DNA from: Psychrobacter sp.
GTDB taxonomy: Bacteria; Pseudomonadota; Gammaproteobacteria; Pseudomonadales; Moraxellaceae
Assembly (NCBI GenBank): GCA_029264635.1
Contig: JARIAA010000147.1
Span: forward strand, 1-7,005
DNA length: 7,005 nucleotides
Direction of reading: 5' to 3'
In this document: in pieces, positions 1 to 6,595 of the stretch
Layout of the letters: each line of letters starts with the position of its first letter
How positions within the stretch are numbered: position 1 is the first letter of the stretch
Made by a program: the position numbers and the translations under genes
The notes under the pieces: generated by a model
The model's database searches: none
What the model was told of the DNA's origin: nothing
Seen by the model: the letters and a program-made list of their open reading frames with translations, nothing else

Positions 1-544
1 ACTTACGCAGCTAAAAAATGGTCTGAAAGAGTGGAAAGTGGGCTCCCCTTATGACCCTGATACTGCCATCGGTCCTATGATTGAACAAGCCCATTTCGAT
101 AAAGTTTCTCACTATCTTAAAACCGCAAAAGAGGAAGGCGCAGCGATCGTTGCAGGTGGCAACATTCATGCAGATTTAGGCAGTGGCTGGTATATCGAGC
201 CAACTATTTTTGATGACGTTACCGCCGATATGACTTTATTTAAAGAAGAAGTCTTCGGCCCATTACTTGCGGTAACCATTTTTGAGACCGAAGAAGAAGC
301 CATTCAATTAGCCAATCAAACCAATTATGGACTCGCAGCTTCTTTTTATACACAAAACATCAAACGCGCTTATCGAGTCGCCGCAGCGATCAAAGCAGGT
401 ACGGTTTCAATCAATGGTTTCTCAGAAGGCGATATCACCACACCATTCGGTGGTTATAAACAATCAGGGTTTGGCGGGCGTGATAATGGCTTGGAAGCTT
501 TATCACAATACGCACAAACCAAGACTATTTGGATAATTAATTAA
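1..544 (+). CDS. NAD+-dependent aldehyde dehydrogenase, PuuC/KauB-like (C-terminal part, 5' truncated)
   Basis: This is the C-terminal part (about 180 residues) of an aldehyde dehydrogenase, a family that oxidises aldehydes to carboxylates with NAD(P)+ in the cytoplasm. The reading frame is open to the window edge (first full codon at base 2), so the GTG at 38 is an internal codon and not a start. Visible family landmarks are the EEVFGP motif (bases 245-262), whose second Glu and Phe correspond to the NAD-ribose contacts Glu399/Phe401 of classical ALDHs, the NYGLAAS segment, and PFGGYKQSGFGGRD followed by the ETKTIW-like end, here QTKTIWIIN. The GTVSINGFSEGD stretch and this ending resemble dehydrogenases acting on gamma-glutamyl-aminobutyraldehyde or guanidinobutyraldehyde (PuuC/KauB type), but substrate cannot be settled from this part. 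The catalytic Cys and general-base Glu lie upstream of the window. The gene ends in TAA 108 bases before the symporter start, with no obvious hairpin terminator. Confidence 0.93.
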   Translation, partial: LTQLKNGLKEWKVGSPYDPDTAIGPMIEQAHFDKVSHYLKTAKEEGAAIVAGGNIHADLGSGWYIEPTIFDDVTADMTLFKEEVFGPLLAVTIFETEEEAIQLANQTNYGLAASFYTQNIKRAYRVAAAIKAGTVSINGFSEGDITTPFGGYKQSGFGGRDNGLEALSQYAQTKTIWIIN

Positions 545-584
545 TATAATTGTTAAAGATTTGTTTCTATGGTATTTAGTTTAG

Positions 585-593
585 TGATATTAT
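585..593 (+). promoter_or_regulatory. Candidate extended -10 promoter for the AGCS symporter gene
   Basis: The sequence TGATATTAT gives a TG-n-TATTAT extended -10 element (TATTAT at 588-593), a sigma-70 type that tolerates a poor -35. The best upstream match is a weak TTTCTA at 564-569 with an 18-base spacer. Transcription would begin near base 600, giving a leader of about 50 bases before the ATG at 652. A perfect TATAAT also sits at 545-550, just after the dehydrogenase stop, but I find no good -35 for it. This is motif reading only. Confidence 0.4.
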
Positions 594-637
594 GTTGCTT
601 GTGTTTTTATCTGTTCAAATTTCATTAATATATTTAC

Positions 638-648
638 AGGGAAGTAGG
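638..648 (+). promoter_or_regulatory. Ribosome binding site deciding the symporter start at 652
   Basis: AGGGAAGTAGG lies directly upstream of the ATG at 652. Its AGGGA core ends 9 bases before the ATG, and a second AGG ends 3 bases before it. The upstream in-frame ATG at 592 has no comparable site and overlaps the candidate -10 element, so 652 is the better start. Confidence 0.7.
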
Positions 649-651
649 ACT

Positions 652-2100
652 ATGGAAGCGATTATTAATACCATTGTCGGCTATATTTGGAGCGACGCAT
701 TAGTTTACTTAGCACTCGGTGTCGGTATCTATTTCACTGTTGTAACTCGTGGCGTTCAGTTTCGTTATCTCAAAGAGATGGTTAAGTTGTTATTTGACAA
801 GCAAACCTCAACCCAAGGAATTAGCTCATTCCAAGCCTTTAGCATGGCATTATCAGGCCGTATTGGGGTTGGTAACATTGCAGGGGTAGCTACAGCCATT
901 GCCGCAGGCGGTCCTGGCGCAGTATTTTGGATGATCGTCATGGGTTTGCTTGGCGGCGCAAGTGCCTTTATTGAGTCTACATTGGCACAGGTTTTCAAAC
1001 ATACCGTTGACGATCAGTATCGTGGTGGCTCGCCATTTTATATTGAGCGTGGCCTGAAGATGAAACCGTTTGCGATACTGGTAGCGGCGGTGACTTGTTT
1101 ATCCTACGGCGTTTTGGTGCCAGGTGTACAGGCCAATACTATCGCTGACTCTTTCAATACTGCCTTTGGCATCTCGCCTATGATAACGGGTATCATCATC
1201 GTTGCACTCTTAGCATTTATTATCTTTGGCGGTGTCAAACGCATTGCCAGATTTGCAAGTACTGTAGTGCCCTTTATGGCAATCGGCTATATCTTGTTAA
1301 TGGTGATTGTTTTAGCCTTTAATGCCTCAAACTTACCTGCTATGTTCGCCTTAATCTTTAAAAGCGCCTTTGGTATGGATGCCGTATTCGGCGGTATTGT
1401 TGGTTTAGCCATCTCTTGGGGTGTGCGACGCGCCGTCTTTTCAAACGTTGCTGGAGCAGGTGAAGCAACTTTTAGCTCCGCGGCGGCAGAAGTTTCTCAT
1501 CCTGCCAAGCAAGGTTTGGTGCAAAGCTTCTCCGTCTACATTGATACCGTCATCGTTTGTACTGCCACCGCATTGATGATTTTATCTACTGGCATGTACA
1601 ATGTTATAACAGCAGAAGGAGTAGTTTTAGTCGAAAACATGCCCGGCATTGCAGCGGGAACGGCCTTTACTCAAGCCGCGGTGTCGACGGTATTTAACGA
1701 CTACGGTAGCGGTTTTGTCGCCATTGCTATCTTCTTATTTGCTTTTACTTGCTTAATCGCTTATTACTATATCGCTGAAACTACGCTTGTTTATTTAGAT
1801 AGCAAACTGCGCTATCCTGTATTAAAACCCCTCTTAAAGATTGTATTTTTAATCATCTGCTTCACGGGCAGTATGCAGTCAGTCGGTGTCATGTGGGCGC
1901 TTGGCGATATCGGTTTTGGCAGCATGTGTTACCTTAACTTTATCGCCATCGTACTGCTTAGCAAAACCGCTCTAAAAGTGCTAAAAGACTACGACGAGCA
2001 AATGAAGCTAGGCCTTGATCCTGTCTTTGACCCCAGAAAAGCGGGCGTTGAAAATGCAGATTTTTGGATCGCTTATAGTGATAAACACAATAAGCGTTAA
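652..2100 (+). CDS. Alanine/glycine:cation symporter family protein (AGCS, sodium-coupled)
   Basis: This is a 482-residue inner-membrane transporter of the AGCS family (APC superfamily), whose members import alanine or glycine with Na+ or H+. The length is normal for the family. Family motifs are clear: GRIGVGNIAGV at 69-79, the signature block GGPGAVFWM at 86-94, and RRAVFSNVAGAG at 259-270, followed by HPAKQGLVQ and IDTVIVCTATA, which are close to the family consensus. About ten hydrophobic segments are visible, including roughly 14-31, 86-106, 140-158, 177-194, 203-223, 228-256, 293-313, 353-380, 394-412 and 420-441. The C-terminal 40 residues are hydrophilic and probably cytoplasmic. The start at 652 was chosen over 592 (20 residues longer) because of the Shine-Dalgarno at 638-648. 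A few normally conserved positions differ: FSNVAGAGE where FSNEAGMGS is usual, and FWMIV where FWMWV is usual. The family call is firm, but the substrate (alanine, glycine or another small amino acid) is not determined by the sequence. Confidence 0.93.
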   Translation: MEAIINTIVGYIWSDALVYLALGVGIYFTVVTRGVQFRYLKEMVKLLFDKQTSTQGISSFQAFSMALSGRIGVGNIAGVATAIAAGGPGAVFWMIVMGLLGGASAFIESTLAQVFKHTVDDQYRGGSPFYIERGLKMKPFAILVAAVTCLSYGVLVPGVQANTIADSFNTAFGISPMITGIIIVALLAFIIFGGVKRIARFASTVVPFMAIGYILLMVIVLAFNASNLPAMFALIFKSAFGMDAVFGGIVGLAISWGVRRAVFSNVAGAGEATFSSAAAEVSHPAKQGLVQSFSVYIDTVIVCTATALMILSTGMYNVITAEGVVLVENMPGIAAGTAFTQAAVSTVFNDYGSGFVAIAIFLFAFTCLIAYYYIAETTLVYLDSKLRYPVLKPLLKIVFLIICFTGSMQSVGVMWALGDIGFGSMCYLNFIAIVLLSKTALKVLKDYDEQMKLGLDPVFDPRKAGVENADFWIAYSDKHNKR

Positions 2101-2135
2101 ATATCAGCTAAATAATTGTCAATCTTTTACCCATC

Positions 2136-2173
2136 AAATCCTTTTATATCATTATGATGTAGAAGGATTTTTT
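2136..2173 (+). terminator. Rho-independent terminator after the symporter gene
   Basis: AAATCCTT (2136-2143) pairs perfectly with AAGGATTT (2163-2170). The pairing continues inward to 2150/2156, giving a 15-pair stem with two G-U wobbles and a 5-base loop (2151-2155). The 3' arm runs into six T residues (2168-2173) and then a TCTCTCT tract. It begins 36 bases after the symporter stop, so it should separate that gene from dnaE. The stem is AT-rich apart from its CC/GG core. There is no matching long T run for the opposite strand, so it looks one-directional. Confidence 0.82.
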
Positions 2174-2249
2174 CTCTCTGCCAATCTATTATCAAAAGCA
2201 TATCCTGTCATTTCATGCCTTTGAATCAGTGGTTGTCTGTGCCAAATAA

Positions 2250-2258
2250 TGCTATTAT
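2250..2258 (+). promoter_or_regulatory. Upstream candidate extended -10 element for dnaE
   Basis: TGCTATTAT gives a TG-n-TATTAT extended -10 element, 151 bases before the dnaE start. TTGTCT at 2233-2238 looks like a -35 but the spacer would be only 14 bases, so any activity would rest on the extended -10. It is a weaker candidate than the pair at 2271-2300. Confidence 0.3.
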
Positions 2259-2270
2259 GAGCAGCTAAGC

Positions 2271-2300
2271 TTAACAGGTAAAAATAGAAATATCGATAAT
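2271..2300 (+). promoter_or_regulatory. Candidate sigma-70 promoter for the dnaE operon
   Basis: TTAACA at 2271-2276 matches TTGACA in 5 of 6 bases, and GATAAT at 2295-2300 matches TATAAT in 5 of 6, with an 18-base spacer. Transcription would start near 2307, leaving a leader of about 100 bases that contains the 23-base tandem repeat. A further, weaker pair is TTCACT at 2300-2305 with TATTAA at 2323-2328, spaced by 17. AT-rich DNA gives such matches by chance, so confidence is moderate. Confidence 0.42.
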
Positions 2301-2339
2301 TCACTTAACTCTAAGTCATTGATATTAAACGTTTATTAC

Positions 2340-2385
2340 TTAAAGCTATTTTTTATTCTTTTTTAAAGCTATCTGTTCCTTTTTT
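2340..2385 (+). repeat. Imperfect 23-base tandem repeat (two units) in the dnaE leader
   Basis: Two adjacent 23-base units, 2340-2362 and 2363-2385, both open with TTAAAGCTAT and continue as pyrimidine-rich tracts. They match at 18 of 23 positions, and the first 10 bases are identical. The array ends 23 bases before the dnaE ATG, so it lies in the presumed untranslated leader. It may be a simple duplication of T-rich DNA, or a paired binding site about two helical turns apart. Confidence 0.7.
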
Positions 2386-2408
2386 GAGCACATCAGTAAG
2401 AGTCCACT

Positions 2409-5400
2409 ATGGCATTTGTACACCTTGGCATTCACAGCGAATATTCAATCACCGATTCTATTGTGCGCATCAAGCCGTTGATTAAGGCTGCTGCCGCTGA
2501 TAATCAACGCGCCCTAGCTTTGACCGATTTATCTAACCTTTATGCCACGGTAAAGTTTTATCGTGCCTGTCTTGACGCTGGTATCAAGCCGATTATCGGT
2601 AGCGAAGTCATCATGGATAATGAGGATACGCGGCTTGTTTTATTGGCAATGAATAATGAAGGCTATCAAAACATCACCCGCATTGTATCGCTTGGCTTCA
2701 CCGAAGGACGTGCTGATACGACCAATCATGGCGTGCCTGTGATTAAACGCAGCCATATTTTGGAGCATGCGGCAGGCGTCATTGTCTTATTCACCGAAAA
2801 GTCAGATGTCGGTCAGGCACTAGTCGGCTCGATGCCAGAAAAAGCCGACGAGCTGCTCGCAGAGTGGCAAGCGTCGTTTAATGATCGCTTGTATTTTGCA
2901 ATCAAGCGTACTAATCGTTCGGGTGAAGATGCCTTTATCAACGCTGCTATCCACTCAGGTGCCAAGCATCATATCCCGATCATTGCCCATAACGACGTGC
3001 GTTTCTTAGAGCAAGACGACTTTGATGCTCATGAAGCGCGCGTCTGTATCGCAGGCTCTTATGTCCTCGCCGACCCAAATCGTCCACGGCTATATTCAGA
3101 TGAACAATATTTAAAAACACAGCAGGAGATGGCGGCCCTGTTTGCTGATATTCCGCAGGTGATTGATAATACTTTGCACTTAGCAACCCGTTGTAACGTA
3201 ACTTTGACACTGGGTATTAATGTATTACCTGACTTTCCAGTGCCTGAGGGCGAGACGATTGAATCGTTTTTTCGAGCAGAGTCACAGCGCGGTCTGACAC
3301 AGCGTTTAGATAAGCTTTTTCCTATTGATAAACGTCGCGATAATTGGCCGACTATTCAGCAAAAGTATGATGAGCGCTTAGAGTACGAGCTGGACGTTAT
3401 CTTATCGATGGGCTTCCCCGGTTACTTCTTAATCGTCATGGACTTTATTCGCTGGGCAAAAGCCAATGGCGTACCAGTCGGTCCAGGTCGTGGCTCTGGT
3501 GCAGGGTCATTGGTTGCTTATGCGCTAAACATCACCGATCTCGACCCTATTCATTACGATCTATTATTTGAGCGCTTCTTAAATCCTGAGCGTGTCTCCA
3601 TGCCCGATTTCGATATTGACTTTTGCATCGAAGGTCGTGACCGCGTCATTGATTATGTGGCGCAAACTTATGGGCGTGAAGCGGTCTCGCAAATTATCAC
3701 CTTTGGTACTATGGCAGCAAAAGCGGTAGTACGAGATGTGGCACGGGTACAAAGTAAATCGTATTTTCTTGCCAGCAAATTATCCAAATTGATTCCAAAA
3801 ACCCCTGGCATTACGCTCAGTCAAGCGCTTGAGCAAGAGCCGCAGCTTAAAGACCTCATATCCAATCCCGATAATATGGACTATGAAGATGCTATTGAGA
3901 TTTGGGAGATGGCGATTAAGCTCGAAGGCGTCTGCCGAAACGTTGGTAAACACGCAGGTGGCGTCCTCATTGCTCCGCATAAAATCACTGACTTTAGCGC
4001 GATTTATTGTGATGATGATGGTCACCGTGTCAGCCAGTTTGATAAAGATGATGTTGAAGCCGTTGGACTAGTAAAGTTTGACTTCTTGGGTCTGCGTAAC
4101 TTAACGGTCATCAACGCTGCTGTAGAAAACATCAACCTGCGCCGTGCCAAAGAAGGCAGAGATCCGCTAGTACTAGAAGATTTGCCATTAGATGACAATA
4201 AAGCCTACCAGCTCTTGCAAGAGGCGAAGACCACAGCTGTCTTCCAGTTAGAAAGTATGGGCATGAAAAAGTATCTGGCGAAATTACAACCGACCAATAT
4301 CGAGGACGTCATCGCCATGTGTGCGCTTTATCGTCCAGGCCCGCTTGATGCAGGCATGGTTGAGATGTATATTGACCGTAAGCATGGTCGCGAGGAAGTC
4401 ATTTACGACCATCCCAACCTTGAGCCGATTTTAGAAAACACCAACGGCGTTATTGTCTATCAAGAACAAGTCATGCAAATCTCACAGGTCATGGCAGGTT
4501 ATAGCTTGGGCGGCGCGGATATGCTACGCCGCGCAATGGGTAAAAAGAAACCTGAAGAGATGGCTAAACAGCGCGACATTTTTGTCAACGGTGCGACCGC
4601 GCAAGGTATTGATGAGGTGACGTCGGGCGGTGTCTTTGACTTGATGGAAAAGTTCGCAGGTTATGGTTTTAACCGCTCGCATTCTGCCGCTTATGGCGTA
4701 CTTGCTTATCAGACTGCCTATCTAAAAAAGTACTACCCTGCTGAATTTATGGCAGCAGTATTGACCTCTGATATGAACAACACTGACAACGTGGTATTCT
4801 TTATCAATGACTGCCGTGAAAACTTCAATCTAACCGTGGTTAATCCGTCGGTGAATCGTAGTGAGTGGCATTTCGTTGCTGACACTCCGACCAATATTAT
4901 TTATGGCTTGGGTGCGATTAAAGGTGTGGGCGAAGGGGCGGTTGAGTCTATCGTGGATGCGCGCCGCATGGATGGCCCGTTTAAAGATTTATATGACTTT
5001 TGCCGCCGTGTTGATATTAAAAAGGTTAATAAGCGTACATTAGAGGCGTTAGTCAGTGCAGGCTGCTTCGATGATTTTGCAGCGACATTGCGACCTGATT
5101 TACCAGCAGACGCCGCGTACGAGATTCGCGGTGCGCTCATGAGTCAGTTGCCAAGCGCCGTACAAGCTGCCGAACAAGATCGTCAAAACCGCGAGATTGG
5201 CATGATGGACTTGTTTGGTGAGATGGATGGCGTGGTTGCCGCGCCGCCACTCGTCATGACTCCAGAGCTGATTTGGGGTGATAAACATCGCCTAAAAGCC
5301 GAAAAAAACACTTTGGGACTATACTTAACTGGACATCCTATCGATGAATATCGCGACGAGCTAAAACGCTACACTTCAGGTGCGCGTCTCGATAAGCTCA

Positions 5401-6149
5401 CAGACACAGGCTACAACGGCAGCTGTTATTTTGCAGGCTTAATTATTGATGTGGCTAACTTCGGTAACCGCAACGTGATTACCTTAGATGATGGAACTTC
5501 GCGGTTAGAGGTCAGCTGCTATGCTGAGCGCTTTAATCGTGTGAAAGAGCAGCTAAAAGTTGATGAAGTCGTTGTGATTAAAGGCAGTATTCGTGAGCGT
5601 GATGGTCGTCTTTTTGCGCGCCTTGATAATGCGCTAAGTATGGTTGATGCCCGTTTGCGTTGGCTCAAAAAGATTAGTATCAAAGTCCACGGCAGTGATA
5701 TCAATTTGCTTGCGCGTTTGCAGCCACTTCTCAAATCGGCACAAGCCGACATCATACCAGCGCCGCGCCTATCTTATCATCATGAACAAGATGAGCAAAG
5801 TAGCGATGACAATCAAACTGGCAACAGTGGCGTTTATGACCCTGTTATGGGTGGCAGCTTGTATGATGAAGAGGGTAATGATTTATTGGCTTTAGAAGGG
5901 CAAGACTATGTACATCAAGACTCTGTTCAGCAGGACTATACTCATCAAAACTATGCCAATCACGCGCTGAGCAATACAGACACCTCCATCAATGATAATT
6001 GTACGCCACTTGGCTTGAGTATTTATGAAGAGTACGGCATTGCTAATGTAGGGCTATCTGAGCATTGGCGCGTCTATCCTAACGATGACAACTTACAACA
6101 ATTAAAGGACATGATCGACGAAGAAAATATCTATTTTCATTATAGCTAG
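2409..6149 (+). CDS. dnaE: DNA polymerase III subunit alpha (replicative polymerase)
   Basis: This is the catalytic subunit of the replicative DNA polymerase III holoenzyme (family C), which works with the epsilon proofreader, the beta clamp and tau at the fork. Domains in order: PHP domain about 1-280; palm with GPGRGSGAGS (358-367) and catalytic Asp402 and Asp404 (PDFDIDF), equivalent to E. coli Asp401/Asp403; thumb about 435-512; third catalytic Asp558 in KFDFLGL; fingers about 560-915 with YQEQVMQI and RRAMGKKKPEEMAKQR; helix-hairpin-helix near GAIKGVGEG (835-843); clamp-binding MMDLF (932-936); GLYLTGHPI; OB fold about 1002-1085; C-terminal tau-binding region to 1246. The PHP metal ligands are degenerate, as in E. 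coli. At 1246 residues it exceeds E. coli DnaE (1160), mainly through an acidic insertion of about 80 residues at roughly 1124-1203. The ATG at 2409 follows TAAGAG (2397-2402) at a 6-base distance and gives the normal FVHL...HS family N terminus. It probably heads an operon with the HPt and methyltransferase genes. Confidence 0.98.
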   Translation: MAFVHLGIHSEYSITDSIVRIKPLIKAAAADNQRALALTDLSNLYATVKFYRACLDAGIKPIIGSEVIMDNEDTRLVLLAMNNEGYQNITRIVSLGFTEGRADTTNHGVPVIKRSHILEHAAGVIVLFTEKSDVGQALVGSMPEKADELLAEWQASFNDRLYFAIKRTNRSGEDAFINAAIHSGAKHHIPIIAHNDVRFLEQDDFDAHEARVCIAGSYVLADPNRPRLYSDEQYLKTQQEMAALFADIPQVIDNTLHLATRCNVTLTLGINVLPDFPVPEGETIESFFRAESQRGLTQRLDKLFPIDKRRDNWPTIQQKYDERLEYELDVILSMGFPGYFLIVMDFIRWAKANGVPVGPGRGSGAGSLVAYALNITDLDPIHYDLLFERFLNPERVSMPDFDIDFCIEGRDRVIDYVAQTYGREAVSQIITFGTMAAKAVVRDVARVQSKSYFLASKLSKLIPKTPGITLSQALEQEPQLKDLISNPDNMDYEDAIEIWEMAIKLEGVCRNVGKHAGGVLIAPHKITDFSAIYCDDDGHRVSQFDKDDVEAVGLVKFDFLGLRNLTVINAAVENINLRRAKEGRDPLVLEDLPLDDNKAYQLLQEAKTTAVFQLESMGMKKYLAKLQPTNIEDVIAMCALYRPGPLDAGMVEMYIDRKHGREEVIYDHPNLEPILENTNGVIVYQEQVMQISQVMAGYSLGGADMLRRAMGKKKPEEMAKQRDIFVNGATAQGIDEVTSGGVFDLMEKFAGYGFNRSHSAAYGVLAYQTAYLKKYYPAEFMAAVLTSDMNNTDNVVFFINDCRENFNLTVVNPSVNRSEWHFVADTPTNIIYGLGAIKGVGEGAVESIVDARRMDGPFKDLYDFCRRVDIKKVNKRTLEALVSAGCFDDFAATLRPDLPADAAYEIRGALMSQLPSAVQAAEQDRQNREIGMMDLFGEMDGVVAAPPLVMTPELIWGDKHRLKAEKNTLGLYLTGHPIDEYRDELKRYTSGARLDKLTDTGYNGSCYFAGLIIDVANFGNRNVITLDDGTSRLEVSCYAERFNRVKEQLKVDEVVVIKGSIRERDGRLFARLDNALSMVDARLRWLKKISIKVHGSDINLLARLQPLLKSAQADIIPAPRLSYHHEQDEQSSDDNQTGNSGVYDPVMGGSLYDEEGNDLLALEGQDYVHQDSVQQDYTHQNYANHALSNTDTSINDNCTPLGLSIYEEYGIANVGLSEHWRVYPNDDNLQQLKDMIDEENIYFHYS
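5901..5960 (+). repeat. Four imperfect 15-base tandem repeats inside dnaE (QDYxH-type pentapeptides)
   Basis: Four consecutive 15-base units begin at 5901, 5916, 5931 and 5946. They encode QDYVH, QDSVQ, QDYTH and QNYAN (residues 1165-1184), followed by a further His. Units 2, 3 and 4 match unit 1 at 12, 11 and 11 of 15 positions. The repeats sit inside the acidic C-terminal insertion of DnaE and keep the frame, so unit gain or loss would not break the protein. Confidence 0.8.
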
Positions 6150-6166
6150 TAAATGAGCGATAACGA

Positions 6167-6595
6167 ATGGATCAGAACACTCCTTTTTACTGTGTTAAAT
6201 ATCAAATCACGACCGAGGCTGAACTCAGAAACAACATTATGAACGGTAATATAGATAATGACATTATTAATCATGAACAATTTGAAGATATGCGTGATTT
6301 GCTCGAAGAGGACTTTGCAGAATTGGTACGGACTTATTTCACTGATAGTCAGCTGCGCATCTCACTCCTACGAGCGGCACAAACGACTAACGATAATGCC
6401 AACGGTTTTGAGGCCGCTCATGCGCTAAAAGGTGCGAGTGCGAACTTAGGGGCGACTCAGCTGGTCGCGCTCAGTGATCAGCTCCAAGAATATTGCCGCG
6501 AGCGAAAAATCAATCAACAAGCAAAACTAATAGAAAATATCGCAGCTGCCCTGCAGTGCGCCGAACAAGAGATTAATAAAAGACTGAGTTACTAA
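6167..6595 (+). CDS. Stand-alone histidine phosphotransfer (HPt) domain protein
   Basis: This is a small cytoplasmic protein (142 residues from this start) that is mostly a single HPt four-helix domain, about residues 35-140. Such proteins relay phosphoryl groups between response-regulator receiver domains, typically downstream of hybrid sensor kinases. The phosphoacceptor motif is clear: AHALKGASANLGA at 84-96, with His85 as the predicted phosphorylated residue and Lys88-Gly89 beside it. Flanking helices are acidic or amphipathic (FEDMRDLLEEDFAELV before; LVALSDQLQEYCRE after). No kinase or receiver domain is attached and no partner is in the window. It starts 17 bases after the dnaE stop and overlaps the next gene by 1 base, so it is probably translated from the dnaE transcript. 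The start is uncertain: the Shine-Dalgarno for 6167 is weak (GAG at 6155-6157), and an internal ATG at 6239 (Met25) would leave a 118-residue protein with the whole domain intact. Confidence 0.87.
   Translation: MDQNTPFYCVKYQITTEAELRNNIMNGNIDNDIINHEQFEDMRDLLEEDFAELVRTYFTDSQLRISLLRAAQTTNDNANGFEAAHALKGASANLGATQLVALSDQLQEYCRERKINQQAKLIENIAAALQCAEQEINKRLSY

Noticed and set aside
38..40. GTG at 38 as the start of a 168-residue protein
   Set aside because: The frame is open upstream to the window edge, and the residues before it continue the aldehyde dehydrogenase family sequence, so the gene is truncated by the window rather than starting here.
2015..2224. Short + strand ORF of 69 codons overlapping the symporter end and the intergenic region
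   Set aside because: It overlaps the symporter in another frame, runs through the terminator hairpin, and shows no recognisable protein features or ribosome site.
2266..2273. TAAGCTTA palindrome near the dnaE promoter as an operator
   Set aside because: An 8-base palindrome in AT-rich DNA is expected by chance, and it has no wider dyad or recognised regulator consensus.
4901..5288. Minus-strand ORFs antisense to dnaE (also at 2980-3210, 3780-4025 and 5519-5755)
   Set aside because: They lie opposite strongly conserved dnaE coding sequence, and their products look like antisense shadows with no family motifs.
5644..5895. 83-codon + strand ORF in another frame inside dnaE
   Set aside because: It lies over the OB-fold end and acidic insertion of DnaE in a different frame, with no ribosome site or recognisable domain. 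The DnaE frame continues intact to its conserved C-terminal end.
6150..6166. A terminator or promoter between dnaE and the HPt gene
   Set aside because: The 17-base gap has no hairpin, T run or promoter-like pair, which supports read-through in one operon.
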